A stretch of 49,767 bases of DNA from contig RDOG01000026.1 of the NCBI GenBank assembly GCA_011365055.1, positions 1-49,767 of the forward strand, given 5' to 3'. The notes beneath the pieces are model-generated. The model was not told where the DNA came from. It saw only the letters and a list, made by a program, of their open reading frames with translations, and searched no databases. Each line of letters opens with the position of its first letter. The stretch's first letter is position 1. Origin of the DNA: Promethearchaeota archaeon. Its GTDB lineage: Archaea; Asgardarchaeota; Lokiarchaeia; Helarchaeales; RDOG01. The translations under genes were made by a program, and so were the position numbers. Shown piece after piece: positions 11,082 to 19,988 of this stretch.

Positions 11082-12359
11082 TTAAAATTCCCTTGGATCC
11101 GCAATAACTCCTTTTATTGCTGAAGCAGCTACTGTTGCAGGTGATGCAAGATAAACTTCAGCACCTTCAGATCCCATTCTACCTTGAAAGTTTCTATTTG
11201 AAGAACTGATACAACGTTCTCCTGACGCTAACATTCCTTGATGTGCACCGAAACAAGCTCCACAATTTGGATTACAAATGATGGCACCTGCGTTAATTAA
11301 AATTTCAGATACACCAGATTTAGCAGCCTGTAACCAAACTTCTTGCGATGCAGGCGTGACAATCATTCTAACATCTTCATGAATTTTCTTTCCTTCAACA
11401 ATTTTAGCTGCAATTTCTAAATCTTCAAATCTACCATTTGTACATGAACCCAAGAATGCTTGATTAATTGTAACATTGTCAGCTACAGCTTCGGTTATGG
11501 TTTTCACGTTATCTATCGTGTGAGGATAAGATACATGTGGTTCTAAATCTGATACTTCATAATCATAAGTTTCTTGATAGACTGCATCAGCATCTGGTTT
11601 TACTAGTTCAAATGGTTCTGACGATCGCTGTTTCACCCAATCTACTACTTTTTGGTCTGGAACTCCAAAAGCAAATTTTGCTCCCAATTCTAAAGCAAAA
11701 TTCGACATGGTAATTCTTGATGCGATGCTTAAATCCTCCATTGCTTTTCCTACAAATTCTATAGATTTGTATGTTGCAACTTCTGCAGTATGATCTCCCG
11801 CAATTTTAATGATAATATCTTTACTCATGACGTTATGAGGAAGTTTGCCATTAATATTGAATTTAATGCTTTCAGGTACCCTAAACCACAATTCTCCTTT
11901 AACATAAGCATAAAACAAATCCGTATTTCCCAATCCACAACTTGCACAATTTAAAGCTCCATACGTGGTTGTATGGGAATCTCCACCAACCACAAGCATT
12001 CCTGGCCTGACCAGACCTTTTTCAGGAAGGACTTGATGGCAAATTCCTGCTTTAACATCAAAAAAATTCTTGATACCTTGCTTTTTCACAAACTTACGGA
12101 TTACGTCATGTGCAAAAGCCCATTTTTCACTAGGTGCAGGTACATAATGATCAAAAATAACTGCAATCTTATTTGGATCAAAGACCTTTCTTGATTTAGC
12201 AGGTCTAATTTTTCCAAAATCTAAAGCTACCTTAGCAGTTCCAATGTGACTCATTATTAAATCGATTTTTGCATTAATAAAATCTCCGGGCTTCACATCT
12301 TTTTTTGAAGGTAAAGCATGTGCGCCTAAGATCTTTTCTGCAATCGTTTTTCCGCTCAA
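11082..12359 (-). CDS. Aconitase-family dehydratase, large Fe-S subunit (LeuC/HacA-like)
   Basis: This 425-residue catalytic subunit holds a [4Fe-4S] cluster. Cluster cysteines are visible in LGSCTNGR (near residue 315) and NPNCGACFG (near 375). Other signatures are VVGGDSHTTTYGALN near 125 and the C-terminal SSNRNFQGRMG substrate-binding segment. The size fits the archaeal two-subunit class used for isopropylmalate, homoaconitate or related substrates. I see no leuA or leuB nearby, so the pathway is open. The start is TTG at 12359: GGAGG lies 7 bp upstream in the right frame, whereas the closer ATG is out of frame. It is first in a two-gene operon. Confidence 0.88.
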   Translation of the reverse strand: MSGKTIAEKILGAHALPSKKDVKPGDFINAKIDLIMSHIGTAKVALDFGKIRPAKSRKVFDPNKIAVIFDHYVPAPSEKWAFAHDVIRKFVKKQGIKNFFDVKAGICHQVLPEKGLVRPGMLVVGGDSHTTTYGALNCASCGLGNTDLFYAYVKGELWFRVPESIKFNINGKLPHNVMSKDIIIKIAGDHTAEVATYKSIEFVGKAMEDLSIASRITMSNFALELGAKFAFGVPDQKVVDWVKQRSSEPFELVKPDADAVYQETYDYEVSDLEPHVSYPHTIDNVKTITEAVADNVTINQAFLGSCTNGRFEDLEIAAKIVEGKKIHEDVRMIVTPASQEVWLQAAKSGVSEILINAGAIICNPNCGACFGAHQGMLASGERCISSSNRNFQGRMGSEGAEVYLASPATVAASAIKGVIADPREF

Positions 12360-12606
12360 TCATAAACCTCCAATAAGAATCCTACTCAATTTTTTAAGTC
12401 TAAATAGTTTTTATTTTCTTTTTATAAATTATTATTTTTAAGAATTCTCAATTTTCAATTTTGAACAGTTTTACTATTCTCAATTTTTTTCTAAATTGCT
12501 ATTCTTTTCTCTATTTAGAATTTTTTCTAAAGAAATTTTTCTATTCATTCTTCTTTCATCTAATTTTAAAAATTTTTTTAAACATGTACTATTATTTATT
12601 ATTCTA

Positions 12607-13380
12607 ATGAATTCTGAAAAGAAATTAAAAATCTTAAATATTTTAATAGTATTTTCTCTTATTCTACTCTTCTTCATTTCTATCTTAATAATTTTAATTA
12701 ATATTTCAACTGGAATCGCAAGTATTAATTCAAACCTTAAAAATTTCACTCTTATTGTTGAATTTTTAATCCTTCTTTCTATTATTGGATTAATAACTTT
12801 TTGTGTAATTTATAGATTTTATTATTTTCCTTTTCTAACGGAGGAAGGTGCAATTTATGTAGAAAATCTAGAACGAGATGAAAGTAAAAAAATCGAATCT
12901 TTAACCTATCAAATTAAAAATAAAATAGAATTTTATACATGGAAAAGTAAATTAACATTGAAAAATCGATATAATGCCGTCTTTATATTACTATCTTCTA
13001 TCGGTTCATTTATATTGGCAAGTTTATTCTTTATAAATATTCGTATGATTGTATATTTCATCCAATTGTTAATTGTTTTATATGCAGGAGGGGGATTCTT
13101 ATTATATATAGCTATATTAAAATTCTTACCAAGATTAAAAATTGAACCTGCTGGAATGCATTTTAGAAAGAATTTGTTTAAAATTTATTATCAAAAAGTA
13201 GATTGGAATTCATTAAAGGGGTATGAAATTAAGAAACGTATAAAAAAGTTCAGAAACATTGATGAGGAAATGAAAATGATCAGAATTTATTTTGAACCTA
13301 ACAATAAATTAGATTTAACGGAAGAAGATTTCATGGGATTTAATGGTTTTCTTAATTTTATAAAAAATATGATAGCTTAA
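12607..13380 (+). CDS. Four-TM membrane protein with a C-terminal PH-like domain
   Basis: This protein of about 257 residues shows four hydrophobic helices, near residues 8-30, 46-68, 125-146 and 150-170, in two hairpins separated by a charged stretch (ENLERDESKKIESL). The last 80 residues (LKIEPAGMHFRK...WNSLKGYEIKK...IRIYFE) read like a small beta domain of the bacterial PH/YcxB type. This is a guess from pattern only. The ATG at 12607 is preferred over the open frame upstream from 12496, whose residues are T-rich low-complexity translation. No SD is seen. The gap 12360-12606 contains only T-rich promoter-like sequence. Confidence 0.6.
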   Translation: MNSEKKLKILNILIVFSLILLFFISILIILINISTGIASINSNLKNFTLIVEFLILLSIIGLITFCVIYRFYYFPFLTEEGAIYVENLERDESKKIESLTYQIKNKIEFYTWKSKLTLKNRYNAVFILLSSIGSFILASLFFINIRMIVYFIQLLIVLYAGGGFLLYIAILKFLPRLKIEPAGMHFRKNLFKIYYQKVDWNSLKGYEIKKRIKKFRNIDEEMKMIRIYFEPNNKLDLTEEDFMGFNGFLNFIKNMIA

Positions 13381-13766
13381 TATCAAATTATTCTTCTTTT
13401 ATCCAAGAATTAAAAATATATTCTCCTTTTTTAAAAGTATAATAGAACTAAAATCAATAAAGAGAATGTCTAGGAGAGCAATGTTATTTTGAACTTATTG
13501 AGAAATACCGATTTTCCTTTTTTTTATTAGATTTTAGAGTTTAATTTTTTTTTGTCCACCTTTCTTTACTAATTCACTAATAGTTGATCCTAAATCATCT
13601 GGATGAGCAGCAAGAAATATGAATCTTAAAAAATATAATACATCACACAATCTGAAAAAAATATGTAGCAACATTCTCAATTTGAGTGGATTATTAAAAG
13701 GTGAAACGAAATAATTTTTATGATTTTCATAGAAAATTATTCTAACAAATTTGAGGTGTTGATTTT
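13381..13766. other. Intergenic region upstream of the thiolase gene
   Basis: The stretch holds one short minus-strand frame (annotated separately) and is otherwise AT-rich. GAGGTG at 13753-13758 is the SD of the thiolase gene. I see no RNA gene. Confidence 0.4.
13534..13674 (-). pseudogene. Possible LmbE/PIG-L deacetylase remnant
   Basis: A 46-codon minus-strand frame encodes a hydrophobic N-terminus followed by FLAAHPDDLGSTISELVKKG. The AAHPDD core followed by a G-x-T-I-x-x-L-V-K-x-G pattern is the N-terminal signature of the LmbE/PIG-L zinc deacetylases. The residues normally lying between HPDDE and GGTI appear deleted, and the rest of the enzyme is missing. It may be a gene relic, or a tiny protein with a chance match. 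Confidence 0.3.
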
Positions 13767-15035
13767 ATGACTGATTTAAAAGAATGTGTTGTTATTGATT
13801 GTGTGAGGACACCAGTTGGAAAATCATCTCGTAAAGGTGTAGAAAAACCAGGAGGTGCTTTTCGTACTTGTAGTGCTCAAGATTTATTAATAACAGCGAT
13901 TGAAGCCGTTATTAATAAAGTAAAGGCAAAATCTGCAGATTTCGATCCCGCTGAAATTGAGGATTGTGCTGTTGGCTGTTTGAGCCAAATTGGTGAACAA
14001 GGTGGAAATATTGGGAGAATGTCAATATTATTAGCTGGACTACCATATGAAATTGCAGGACAAACTATAGATCGCTATTGTAATGCTGGACTTCAAGCAA
14101 TTAATACTTGTGCTAATGCCATTAGAGTAGGAGATGGCGATATAATGATTGCCGCAGGAGTTGAGTCCATGACTCATTATAGTATGGGAGTCTCAATGGA
14201 AGTTGCCATGAAAGCAAAAATACCAGTATTTATGTCAGAACGAATCAATCAATTAAAGTGGGTTCAACAAGGTGAAAGTGCAGAAATGATAGCGGATAAA
14301 TATGGTTTTTCAAGAGAGTTAATGGATAAATTTGGCTTATGGTCCCATCAAAAAGCAACAAAAGCCATGAGGAATAAAGAAGAATATCAAAAAAGAGTCG
14401 TACCCGTAACTTATACGGCTTTTGATTATCCAGATAGGACAACGAAAAAGCAGGTCACGATAACTGAAGATCAAACCGTGCGACCTGTTTGTCTTGATGA
14501 ACCTGAAAGAGCACTTGAAGGGATTGCAAAATTAAAACCTACCTTTAGGAGTGAACGAAAGGGCGGTAGAGTGACTGCTGGAAATAGTTCCCAAATAGTC
14601 GATGGTGCTGCAGCGTGCATATTAATGTCGCGTGAAAAAGCAGATAAGCTTGGTTTGAAACCGATGGCATCTGTTGTTTCAACGGCTGTTGGTGGTGATG
14701 AACCCGTGATAATGCTACTCGGACCAGTACCCGCTCAGAAGAGAGCATTGGCAAGAGCAGGAAAAGAAATGAAAGATATGGATGTCATAGAACCTAATGA
14801 AGCATTTGCTACTCCATGTTTGGCCTTTGCAGAAGAATTTGGATATGATCATTTCGATCCAAGAGTAAATCCAACTGGAGGTGCAATATCGATTGGGCAT
14901 CCTATTGGTGCAAGTGGAGTGATTTATTTCACGGAAATGGTTCATGAATTGGTTAATAGAAATCTAAAATGGGGTATTCAGACTCTGTGTGGCGGTGGCG
15001 GTGTAGGAATCGCCACAGTTGTAAAAAGATCCTAA
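13767..15035 (+). CDS. Thiolase (acetyl-CoA C-acyltransferase)
   Basis: This 422-residue thiolase cleaves 3-oxoacyl-CoA with CoA or condenses two acyl-CoA units. The nucleophilic Cys is C105 in DRYCNAGLQA. Other hallmarks are GNSSQIVDGAAA near 275, EPNEAFA near 345, NPTGGAISIGHPIGASG near 375 (catalytic His) and LCGGGGVG near 410 (second catalytic Cys). The sequence resembles the degradative FadA-like class more than the archaeal thiolase that travels with HMG-CoA synthase and DUF35, neither of which is adjacent. The ATG at 13767 has GAGGTG eight bases upstream. Nearby 2-oxoacid and hydroxyacyl-CoA genes suit fermentative acyl-CoA metabolism. Confidence 0.92.
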   Translation: MTDLKECVVIDCVRTPVGKSSRKGVEKPGGAFRTCSAQDLLITAIEAVINKVKAKSADFDPAEIEDCAVGCLSQIGEQGGNIGRMSILLAGLPYEIAGQTIDRYCNAGLQAINTCANAIRVGDGDIMIAAGVESMTHYSMGVSMEVAMKAKIPVFMSERINQLKWVQQGESAEMIADKYGFSRELMDKFGLWSHQKATKAMRNKEEYQKRVVPVTYTAFDYPDRTTKKQVTITEDQTVRPVCLDEPERALEGIAKLKPTFRSERKGGRVTAGNSSQIVDGAAACILMSREKADKLGLKPMASVVSTAVGGDEPVIMLLGPVPAQKRALARAGKEMKDMDVIEPNEAFATPCLAFAEEFGYDHFDPRVNPTGGAISIGHPIGASGVIYFTEMVHELVNRNLKWGIQTLCGGGGVGIATVVKRS

Positions 15036-15041
15036 TAACCC

Positions 15042-15055
15042 TTTTTTTATTTTTA
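15042..15055 (+). terminator. T-tract terminator after thiolase
   Basis: Seven T residues at 15042-15048 and five more at 15051-15055 lie just after the thiolase stop codon on the coding strand. This is typical of an archaeal oligo-T terminator. Confidence 0.5.
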
Positions 15056-15086
15056 ATAATGAAAAATAAAATAAATAAAATCAAGC

Positions 15087-15662
15087 TTACGCTTGTTTTG
15101 CTAACAAATCTTTAGCTATCTCTAATCCGCGTTCGTATGCTCTTAAATTTAAATCCAAAACCTTGCTAGGAACTGATTTTTCGACTGTTTTTCTTCCTGC
15201 TTCTACTGATACTAGCTTGGTTAAACTAACCAATGCTCCAAATAAAATAACGTTAGCAATTACGGGTAACTTGAATTCCTCTGTTGCTATCCTTTGAGCT
15301 TCCACTTCATATTTAATGCCTTTTCTAATTTTAAATTTTTTAACCGTGAGGGGATCAATAATTGAAACAACATTTTCCTGGTTACAAAAACTTCGATAAG
15401 CAGCAGCTGCAGCATCTGAAAGTAAGACGTAATATTCAGGATTTATAGTTCGGGGATAATCAATGACTTCTTCAGGATTATCTTCAATAACAACTTCTGC
15501 CCAACAAGACCCTCCTCTACTTGCAGGTCCATATGCTTCAGCCTGAGTCGCTTGATGTCTATCAAATGTAATTGCTGCATTTATTAACAATTTAGAAAGG
15601 GTGATAACGCCTTGACCACCATATCCTGCTATACGAATTTCATGTCTTGTCATTTTTTCCAT
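15087..15662 (-). CDS. korC: 2-oxoacid:ferredoxin oxidoreductase, gamma subunit
   Basis: This 191-residue gamma subunit belongs to a CoA- and ferredoxin-dependent 2-oxoacid oxidoreductase. The N-terminus HEIRIAGYGGQGVITLSKLL carries the family's glycine-rich motif, and TQAEAYGPASRGG near residue 38 is equally typical. It completes the three-subunit set with the beta and alpha genes upstream; its start overlaps the beta gene by 13 bp. The set most resembles 2-oxoglutarate oxidoreductase (KorABC), which makes succinyl-CoA and reduced ferredoxin. 2-ketoisovalerate and other substrates cannot be ruled out from sequence alone. Confidence 0.88.
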   Translation of the reverse strand: MEKMTRHEIRIAGYGGQGVITLSKLLINAAITFDRHQATQAEAYGPASRGGSCWAEVVIEDNPEEVIDYPRTINPEYYVLLSDAAAAAYRSFCNQENVVSIIDPLTVKKFKIRKGIKYEVEAQRIATEEFKLPVIANVILFGALVSLTKLVSVEAGRKTVEKSVPSKVLDLNLRAYERGLEIAKDLLAKQA

Positions 15663-16525
15663 CCTGCCCGTTCTAAAACTTTATCATATTGTGCGTTATA
15701 ATCTGGTGCATTTTTATCCCAAGTGAATACGCCTGTAACGATCTTGTCTTTTAATTCTTCTTTGGACATACCCTCTGCATCTTTAATGGAGATTGTGTTA
15801 GATCGAATCCAGTTGAATAAATCTACTGATTCGGCCATGTCATTTCTTCTACCAAAATATGTAACGCATGAGCTTACTATTTCAACAAGACCAAATCCTT
15901 TATGTTCTTTGAGATTCTCTAAAATTGATTTCATGTACTTGCGAGGTTGGGCCCAAGTCCAACGTGCTACATATGTTGCACCACATACTTTTGCTAATTC
16001 TACAGCGTCAATCGTATTAGTTACTACTCCATAAGGTGAAGTTGAAGTTTTTGAATCTATTGGTGTAGTTGGAGCAGTTTGACCTCCTGTCATCCCATAT
16101 ATTTTATTATGAAGTAGAATTACTAACATATCAACATTTCTTCGTGCAGCATGAATGAAATGATTAGTTCCGATTGATAACGCATCACCATCCCCTTGAA
16201 TGCATACAGGTTTGCAATCTGGTCTCATTAGTTTAGCTCCTGTTGCCACTGCAGGTCCTCTACCGTGGAGAACCATCAAAGAATGTCCAGGAAGAACTGT
16301 TGGAATGGCTGAATAACATCCTACTCCAACGAAGAAAGGATATTTCTCTTGTTCTAATTTATTTTCAACATAAATTCGAACTAAATTTGCAGCAATTGAT
16401 CCATAACCACAACCTTGACAAAAAATATGCTTTGGAAAACCCACCATTTTTCCGATCATGGTATTAAGACCTGCTTCTCCTTCTGGAAAATCTTCTCTTT
16501 CATCTGAAGTCATTAATGAAGCCAT
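15650..16525 (-). CDS. korB: 2-oxoacid:ferredoxin oxidoreductase, beta subunit
   Basis: This 291-residue beta subunit binds thiamine diphosphate and one [4Fe-4S] cluster. Cluster cysteines are seen in FCQGCGYGSIA near residue 35, with further candidates downstream. The ThDP-Mg motif is GDGDALSIG near 112, followed by HNKIYGMTGGQTAPTTP. It catalyses decarboxylation of a 2-oxoacid with the alpha subunit. The gene starts at ATG 16525, immediately after the alpha stop. AAAGGAGG inside the alpha gene's end is 11 bp upstream; an ATG four codons later is an alternative start. The ferredoxin-like delta subunit often found with such enzymes is not in this cluster. Confidence 0.9.
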   Translation of the reverse strand: MASLMTSDEREDFPEGEAGLNTMIGKMVGFPKHIFCQGCGYGSIAANLVRIYVENKLEQEKYPFFVGVGCYSAIPTVLPGHSLMVLHGRGPAVATGAKLMRPDCKPVCIQGDGDALSIGTNHFIHAARRNVDMLVILLHNKIYGMTGGQTAPTTPIDSKTSTSPYGVVTNTIDAVELAKVCGATYVARWTWAQPRKYMKSILENLKEHKGFGLVEIVSSCVTYFGRRNDMAESVDLFNWIRSNTISIKDAEGMSKEELKDKIVTGVFTWDKNAPDYNAQYDKVLERAGWKK

Positions 16526-17767
16526 TTAATTACAAACCTCCTTTATTTTTGCTAAAATTTCTGCTGGTTCATGCAGCTTAGAAATTTGACGAAGCAAGTA
16601 TGCTTCTTTTCCATGTTTTGCAACTTCTCTTTCTATTTCAACAAACATTTGCCCCCAATTCAGTTCTGGGACAATCACTTTTTTCACTTGTTCTGCTAAC
16701 TTGGCGATTGCCGTGGTAGGAAACGGCCATATTACATCCATTTTAAGCAAACCGATTTTTATTCCTTCCTCATTTCTTGCTCGCTTAACAGCACGAAGAG
16801 CAGATCTTGCAGGCATTCCATATGCAACGACTGCAAAATCAGCATCATCCATAAACCACGTTGGACATCGGTTACTGGAAATTTTATCCTCATTCTTAAT
16901 GATCTTGTCATTAACTACTTCGACCATTGAATATGATTTTATTTCATCCTTACTTGTGGTATCACCTTCAATAGGAAATCCACTCCCAGGATTGTGAGAA
17001 ATACTTGGCATCCACCATGGAAAATGTTTCGTTCCTATAACTGGCGCCTTCATAATTTCAAAAACTCCTTCCGCTCTCTTTCTACTAAAAGGTAATAATG
17101 CGGATGGTTCCTCTTCATAATTTCTGTTCCATTTTATTATTTTATCCAATTCGGCTTGAGAGGGTGTTTTAACAGTCTCATGAATGTGACCAAGCCAAGC
17201 ATCGGAAAGTATTACTGTAGGCGTTCTATATTCTTCTGCATAGTTGAACGCATCGATAGAAAAATCAAATAACTCTTGACAAGATGCCGGAGCAAGAGCA
17301 ATGTTGATATAATCTCCATTTCCTCCATAATGTGCTTGCATCACATCTGAATGATGAGGAAGTGAGACTAATCCTGACCCTGGTCCTGTTCTTTGAACAT
17401 CAGCAATGACGAGAGGAAGCTCAATCGTGGTCGCCCATGAGATAATTTCTTGCATTAGTGCATATCCCGGTCCAGATGTACCTGTCATGGCTCGAGAACC
17501 AACTGAAGCAGCACCAACTACTGCTGCAATTGAACCAATCTCGTCCTCCATTTGTATAAATTTACCACCTAATTGAGGTAATCTAATACTTAACCGTTCT
17601 GGTACTTCATTTTGAGGAGTGATTGGATAACCTGCAAAGAACCTGCAGCCGCCAGCCAGACAACCTTCTGCCATAGCTACGTTTCCCATCCAAATGAATT
17701 CTTGATCACATAAATCATATTTCATATTTAACCATAAATTTTCTTGTGACAATACTGATCCGCCCAT
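16526..17767 (-). CDS. korA: 2-oxoacid:ferredoxin oxidoreductase, alpha subunit
   Basis: This 413-residue alpha subunit supplies part of the ThDP site and the CoA-binding region. Typical segments are AEGCLAGGCRFFAGYPITPQNE near residue 35, QMEDEIGSIAAVVGA near 72 and GTSGPGYALMQE near 95. The C-terminal domain (AVVAYGMPARSALRAV) matches the family's transketolase C-terminal-like domain. It is the first gene of the kor operon, read leftward. The ATG at 17767 has no SD and lies next to an AT-rich region, so a leaderless mRNA is likely. An in-frame ATG at residue 15 is an alternative. Confidence 0.9.
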   Translation of the reverse strand: MGGSVLSQENLWLNMKYDLCDQEFIWMGNVAMAEGCLAGGCRFFAGYPITPQNEVPERLSIRLPQLGGKFIQMEDEIGSIAAVVGAASVGSRAMTGTSGPGYALMQEIISWATTIELPLVIADVQRTGPGSGLVSLPHHSDVMQAHYGGNGDYINIALAPASCQELFDFSIDAFNYAEEYRTPTVILSDAWLGHIHETVKTPSQAELDKIIKWNRNYEEEPSALLPFSRKRAEGVFEIMKAPVIGTKHFPWWMPSISHNPGSGFPIEGDTTSKDEIKSYSMVEVVNDKIIKNEDKISSNRCPTWFMDDADFAVVAYGMPARSALRAVKRARNEEGIKIGLLKMDVIWPFPTTAIAKLAEQVKKVIVPELNWGQMFVEIEREVAKHGKEAYLLRQISKLHEPAEILAKIKEVCN

Positions 17768-18006
17768 TTAATTGATTAATAAATCAAAAATAATTCATGA
17801 TTTGAATTTTTTGTAAAAATCTATCTAATTATCTTTAATAGTTTAATAATATTTGTGATACTTATTAATAATTTTTAGATTAGAATTTAAAGGAAATTAT
17901 TCTCTTTTAAGCTTAAATTGATCAAAAATAATAACATATTATAAGGTAATTAATATTTATAAACGAATAAGAAGGAGCGATTTAAATTTCTGTAGGAAGA
18001 AATATC

Positions 18007-19515
18007 TTGATATTCATTTTTATAATTTTAATAATTATAGCATTTATCTTCTTTATTGGTCCATATCAATATCTAATTCAAAAAGTATTCGATGATAATG
18101 ATCAAGTAGGGTCAAAATTAACCCTATCTAATGATAGAGGTAAAGGATTTTTTAATGAAGTTGAGGAAATTTATATCCCTCTAGGATCTGATAAAATCGG
18201 TTATAATTTAATTTTACGAATTAGTGTGGATACTGATACAGAAGACGTCAAGTTATTAGTTATTTACAAGAATAATTATCTGAATTGGAATAGTTCGGCC
18301 CAAAATATAACGTTACTGCAACCTCTTAGTATATTTAACTACACATTCCTAAAAGGCAACAAGACTGAACTTGATTTGACTCCATATTTAGTCCCACTAA
18401 TTCCCAACGAATTTTATTTTGTATTTACTAACCTAACACCCTTGTCGGGTGATTATAATATAGATGATGTTGATATCACGTTACACATTTCTCTTTTTAG
18501 AACATTTGATTTCATTTATGGTATAATTCTAATCATTATAGCTTCTGGAATTCTAATTATCCCTCTTTGGATCGAAAGAAAGATTAAAAAAAGAAAAGAA
18601 AATGTAAAAACTGCTAAACAAACACGATATGAAGAAACAACAACTCCACAAGTGACTGTTGAAAAATCGGTGCAATTAAAAAGACAGTATGAATATTATG
18701 GAGGATTTATCAGAGTTAAATTAAAAGTAGAAAATAATACTAATCACGTTATAAGTGATGCTAAATGCATGTTTGATATTCCAAATTCATTTAAATTAAT
18801 GAGTATCCAACCTCATTATAATATGATGGGTGATACAATTATATTACAGACGATACAACCTTTGTCTGGAAAAACTATTGCTCTAACTTTGGAACCTTTA
18901 ATATGTGGTGACGAAAAACTCCACGCAAGTATTAGATATTTAGACAACTTGGGAAATCAACAATTCGTATCAATGGACGAACTAGTAACAAAAGTAACTT
19001 GTCCGTTATTTTTTACTGAAGAAGAAGCTAATATTGCGAGGTTACGAAATTTAAAAGAACGAGTATTAGATAAAAAAGACGAGAGAAGTTATTCAATACC
19101 TGAGGGATTGGATTTACAAAAAACTGTTACTATAATGAAAGAAATCATAGGTATGCATGATATTAGACTTGTTTTTGAAGATATCAAAACTTCTCCTTCG
19201 TTTATAGCTAATATTTGGTACTTTGGGAGAACTAAAGTAAAGAAGAATGAATTTGTTATTGAAGGGACTGTGAGTGAACAAAAAAATTCCGTAAAAATAG
19301 CAGTTGCATGTTCCAATACTGATCAACTTGTGGGTTTGCTTGCTGAAATTGGCTCTAATTTAAGAAAAAAGATTCTAGAAACTGGAATAATTAGAAATGA
19401 AGGCGAACTGAAAGCATTACGTTGTCCATCGTGTGCAGGTCCCTTGGATCACTATCCGAGGCATGGTGAGACTGTTCGCTGTCCTTGGTGCGAATTTTTA
19501 ATTATATCGGATTAA
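18007..19515 (+). CDS. Two-TM protein with appendage-like domains and a zinc ribbon
   Basis: This 502-residue protein has a TM helix at residues 2-20, an external beta-rich domain at about 35-165 and a second TM helix at 170-189 followed by a basic stop. The cytoplasmic part begins near 215 with an Ig-like beta domain (to about 330). An alpha/beta domain follows (about 370-460, including KEIIGMHD and VACSNTDQLVGLLAEIG), then a C-terminal zinc ribbon with C473, C476, C492 and C495. The order beta-sandwich then platform-like domain recalls the appendage of gamma-COP and AP-2 alpha; this is inference from pattern. The start is TTG at 18007 with GGAAG about 8 bp upstream; an in-frame stop at 17983 limits extension. 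Function unknown. Confidence 0.75.
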   Translation: MIFIFIILIIIAFIFFIGPYQYLIQKVFDDNDQVGSKLTLSNDRGKGFFNEVEEIYIPLGSDKIGYNLILRISVDTDTEDVKLLVIYKNNYLNWNSSAQNITLLQPLSIFNYTFLKGNKTELDLTPYLVPLIPNEFYFVFTNLTPLSGDYNIDDVDITLHISLFRTFDFIYGIILIIIASGILIIPLWIERKIKKRKENVKTAKQTRYEETTTPQVTVEKSVQLKRQYEYYGGFIRVKLKVENNTNHVISDAKCMFDIPNSFKLMSIQPHYNMMGDTIILQTIQPLSGKTIALTLEPLICGDEKLHASIRYLDNLGNQQFVSMDELVTKVTCPLFFTEEEANIARLRNLKERVLDKKDERSYSIPEGLDLQKTVTIMKEIIGMHDIRLVFEDIKTSPSFIANIWYFGRTKVKKNEFVIEGTVSEQKNSVKIAVACSNTDQLVGLLAEIGSNLRKKILETGIIRNEGELKALRCPSCAGPLDHYPRHGETVRCPWCEFLIISD

Positions 19516-19516
19516 A

Positions 19517-19978
19517 TTACTTTTTCTTTTTTCTTTTTTTAAGCTCTATTAATTCTATAGCGCATCCAAGGAGATTGAAGGTATCTATATATGCGAATCG
19601 AATACCGCCCATGACTGAACCCGTTTGTAGGACTTTCATTCCTCTTTCAGTGAACTTTTTTAGTTGAAGTTCCATATTTTCGGTAAAAAAAGCGAGATGA
19701 TTAAACCCGGGTCCGTTTTGCTTTAAAAACTCTCCTTGATAACAAATTCCGTCTTTGACTTCTATCAATTCAATTTGTAATTGCCCAATGTTAAATAAAC
19801 CATTATCAATCTTAACTTCTGAATCCTTATCTTTATATTTTATTGGATTTGCTGGTCTATTATCCCAAATAGAAAATGGTTTCATATCATAAAGAATTTC
19901 AAAGAATTCTTTATATTTTTGAACCGAATCTACAACATATCCCAATTGCTTTAAAAAAGATAATTTTTCATCTTCCAA
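19517..19978 (-). CDS. VOC (glyoxalase) superfamily protein
   Basis: This 153-residue protein looks like a vicinal-oxygen-chelate fold enzyme. It has two beta-alpha-beta-beta-beta halves: YVVDSVQKYKEFFEILYDM and NHLAFFTENMELQLKKFTERG. Likely metal ligands include H in FNHLAFF and E in IQIELIE and CAIELIE. Methylmalonyl-CoA epimerase-like proteins share this plan, but the substrate cannot be assigned. The start is TTG at 19978 with GAGGT about 10 bases upstream. It follows the ThDP enzyme gene by 10 bp and is probably co-transcribed. The tail is lysine-rich (KKRKKKK). Confidence 0.75.
   Translation of the reverse strand: MEDEKLSFLKQLGYVVDSVQKYKEFFEILYDMKPFSIWDNRPANPIKYKDKDSEVKIDNGLFNIGQLQIELIEVKDGICYQGEFLKQNGPGFNHLAFFTENMELQLKKFTERGMKVLQTGSVMGGIRFAYIDTFNLLGCAIELIELKKRKKKK
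19521..19540 (+). terminator. T-rich terminator between convergent genes
   Basis: Runs of five, six and seven T residues separated by single C residues follow the stop of the upstream plus-strand gene. The same bases encode the lysine-rich tail of the convergent VOC gene, so the signal and the coding end overlap. Confidence 0.5.
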
Positions 19979-19988
19979 ATTATTAACC

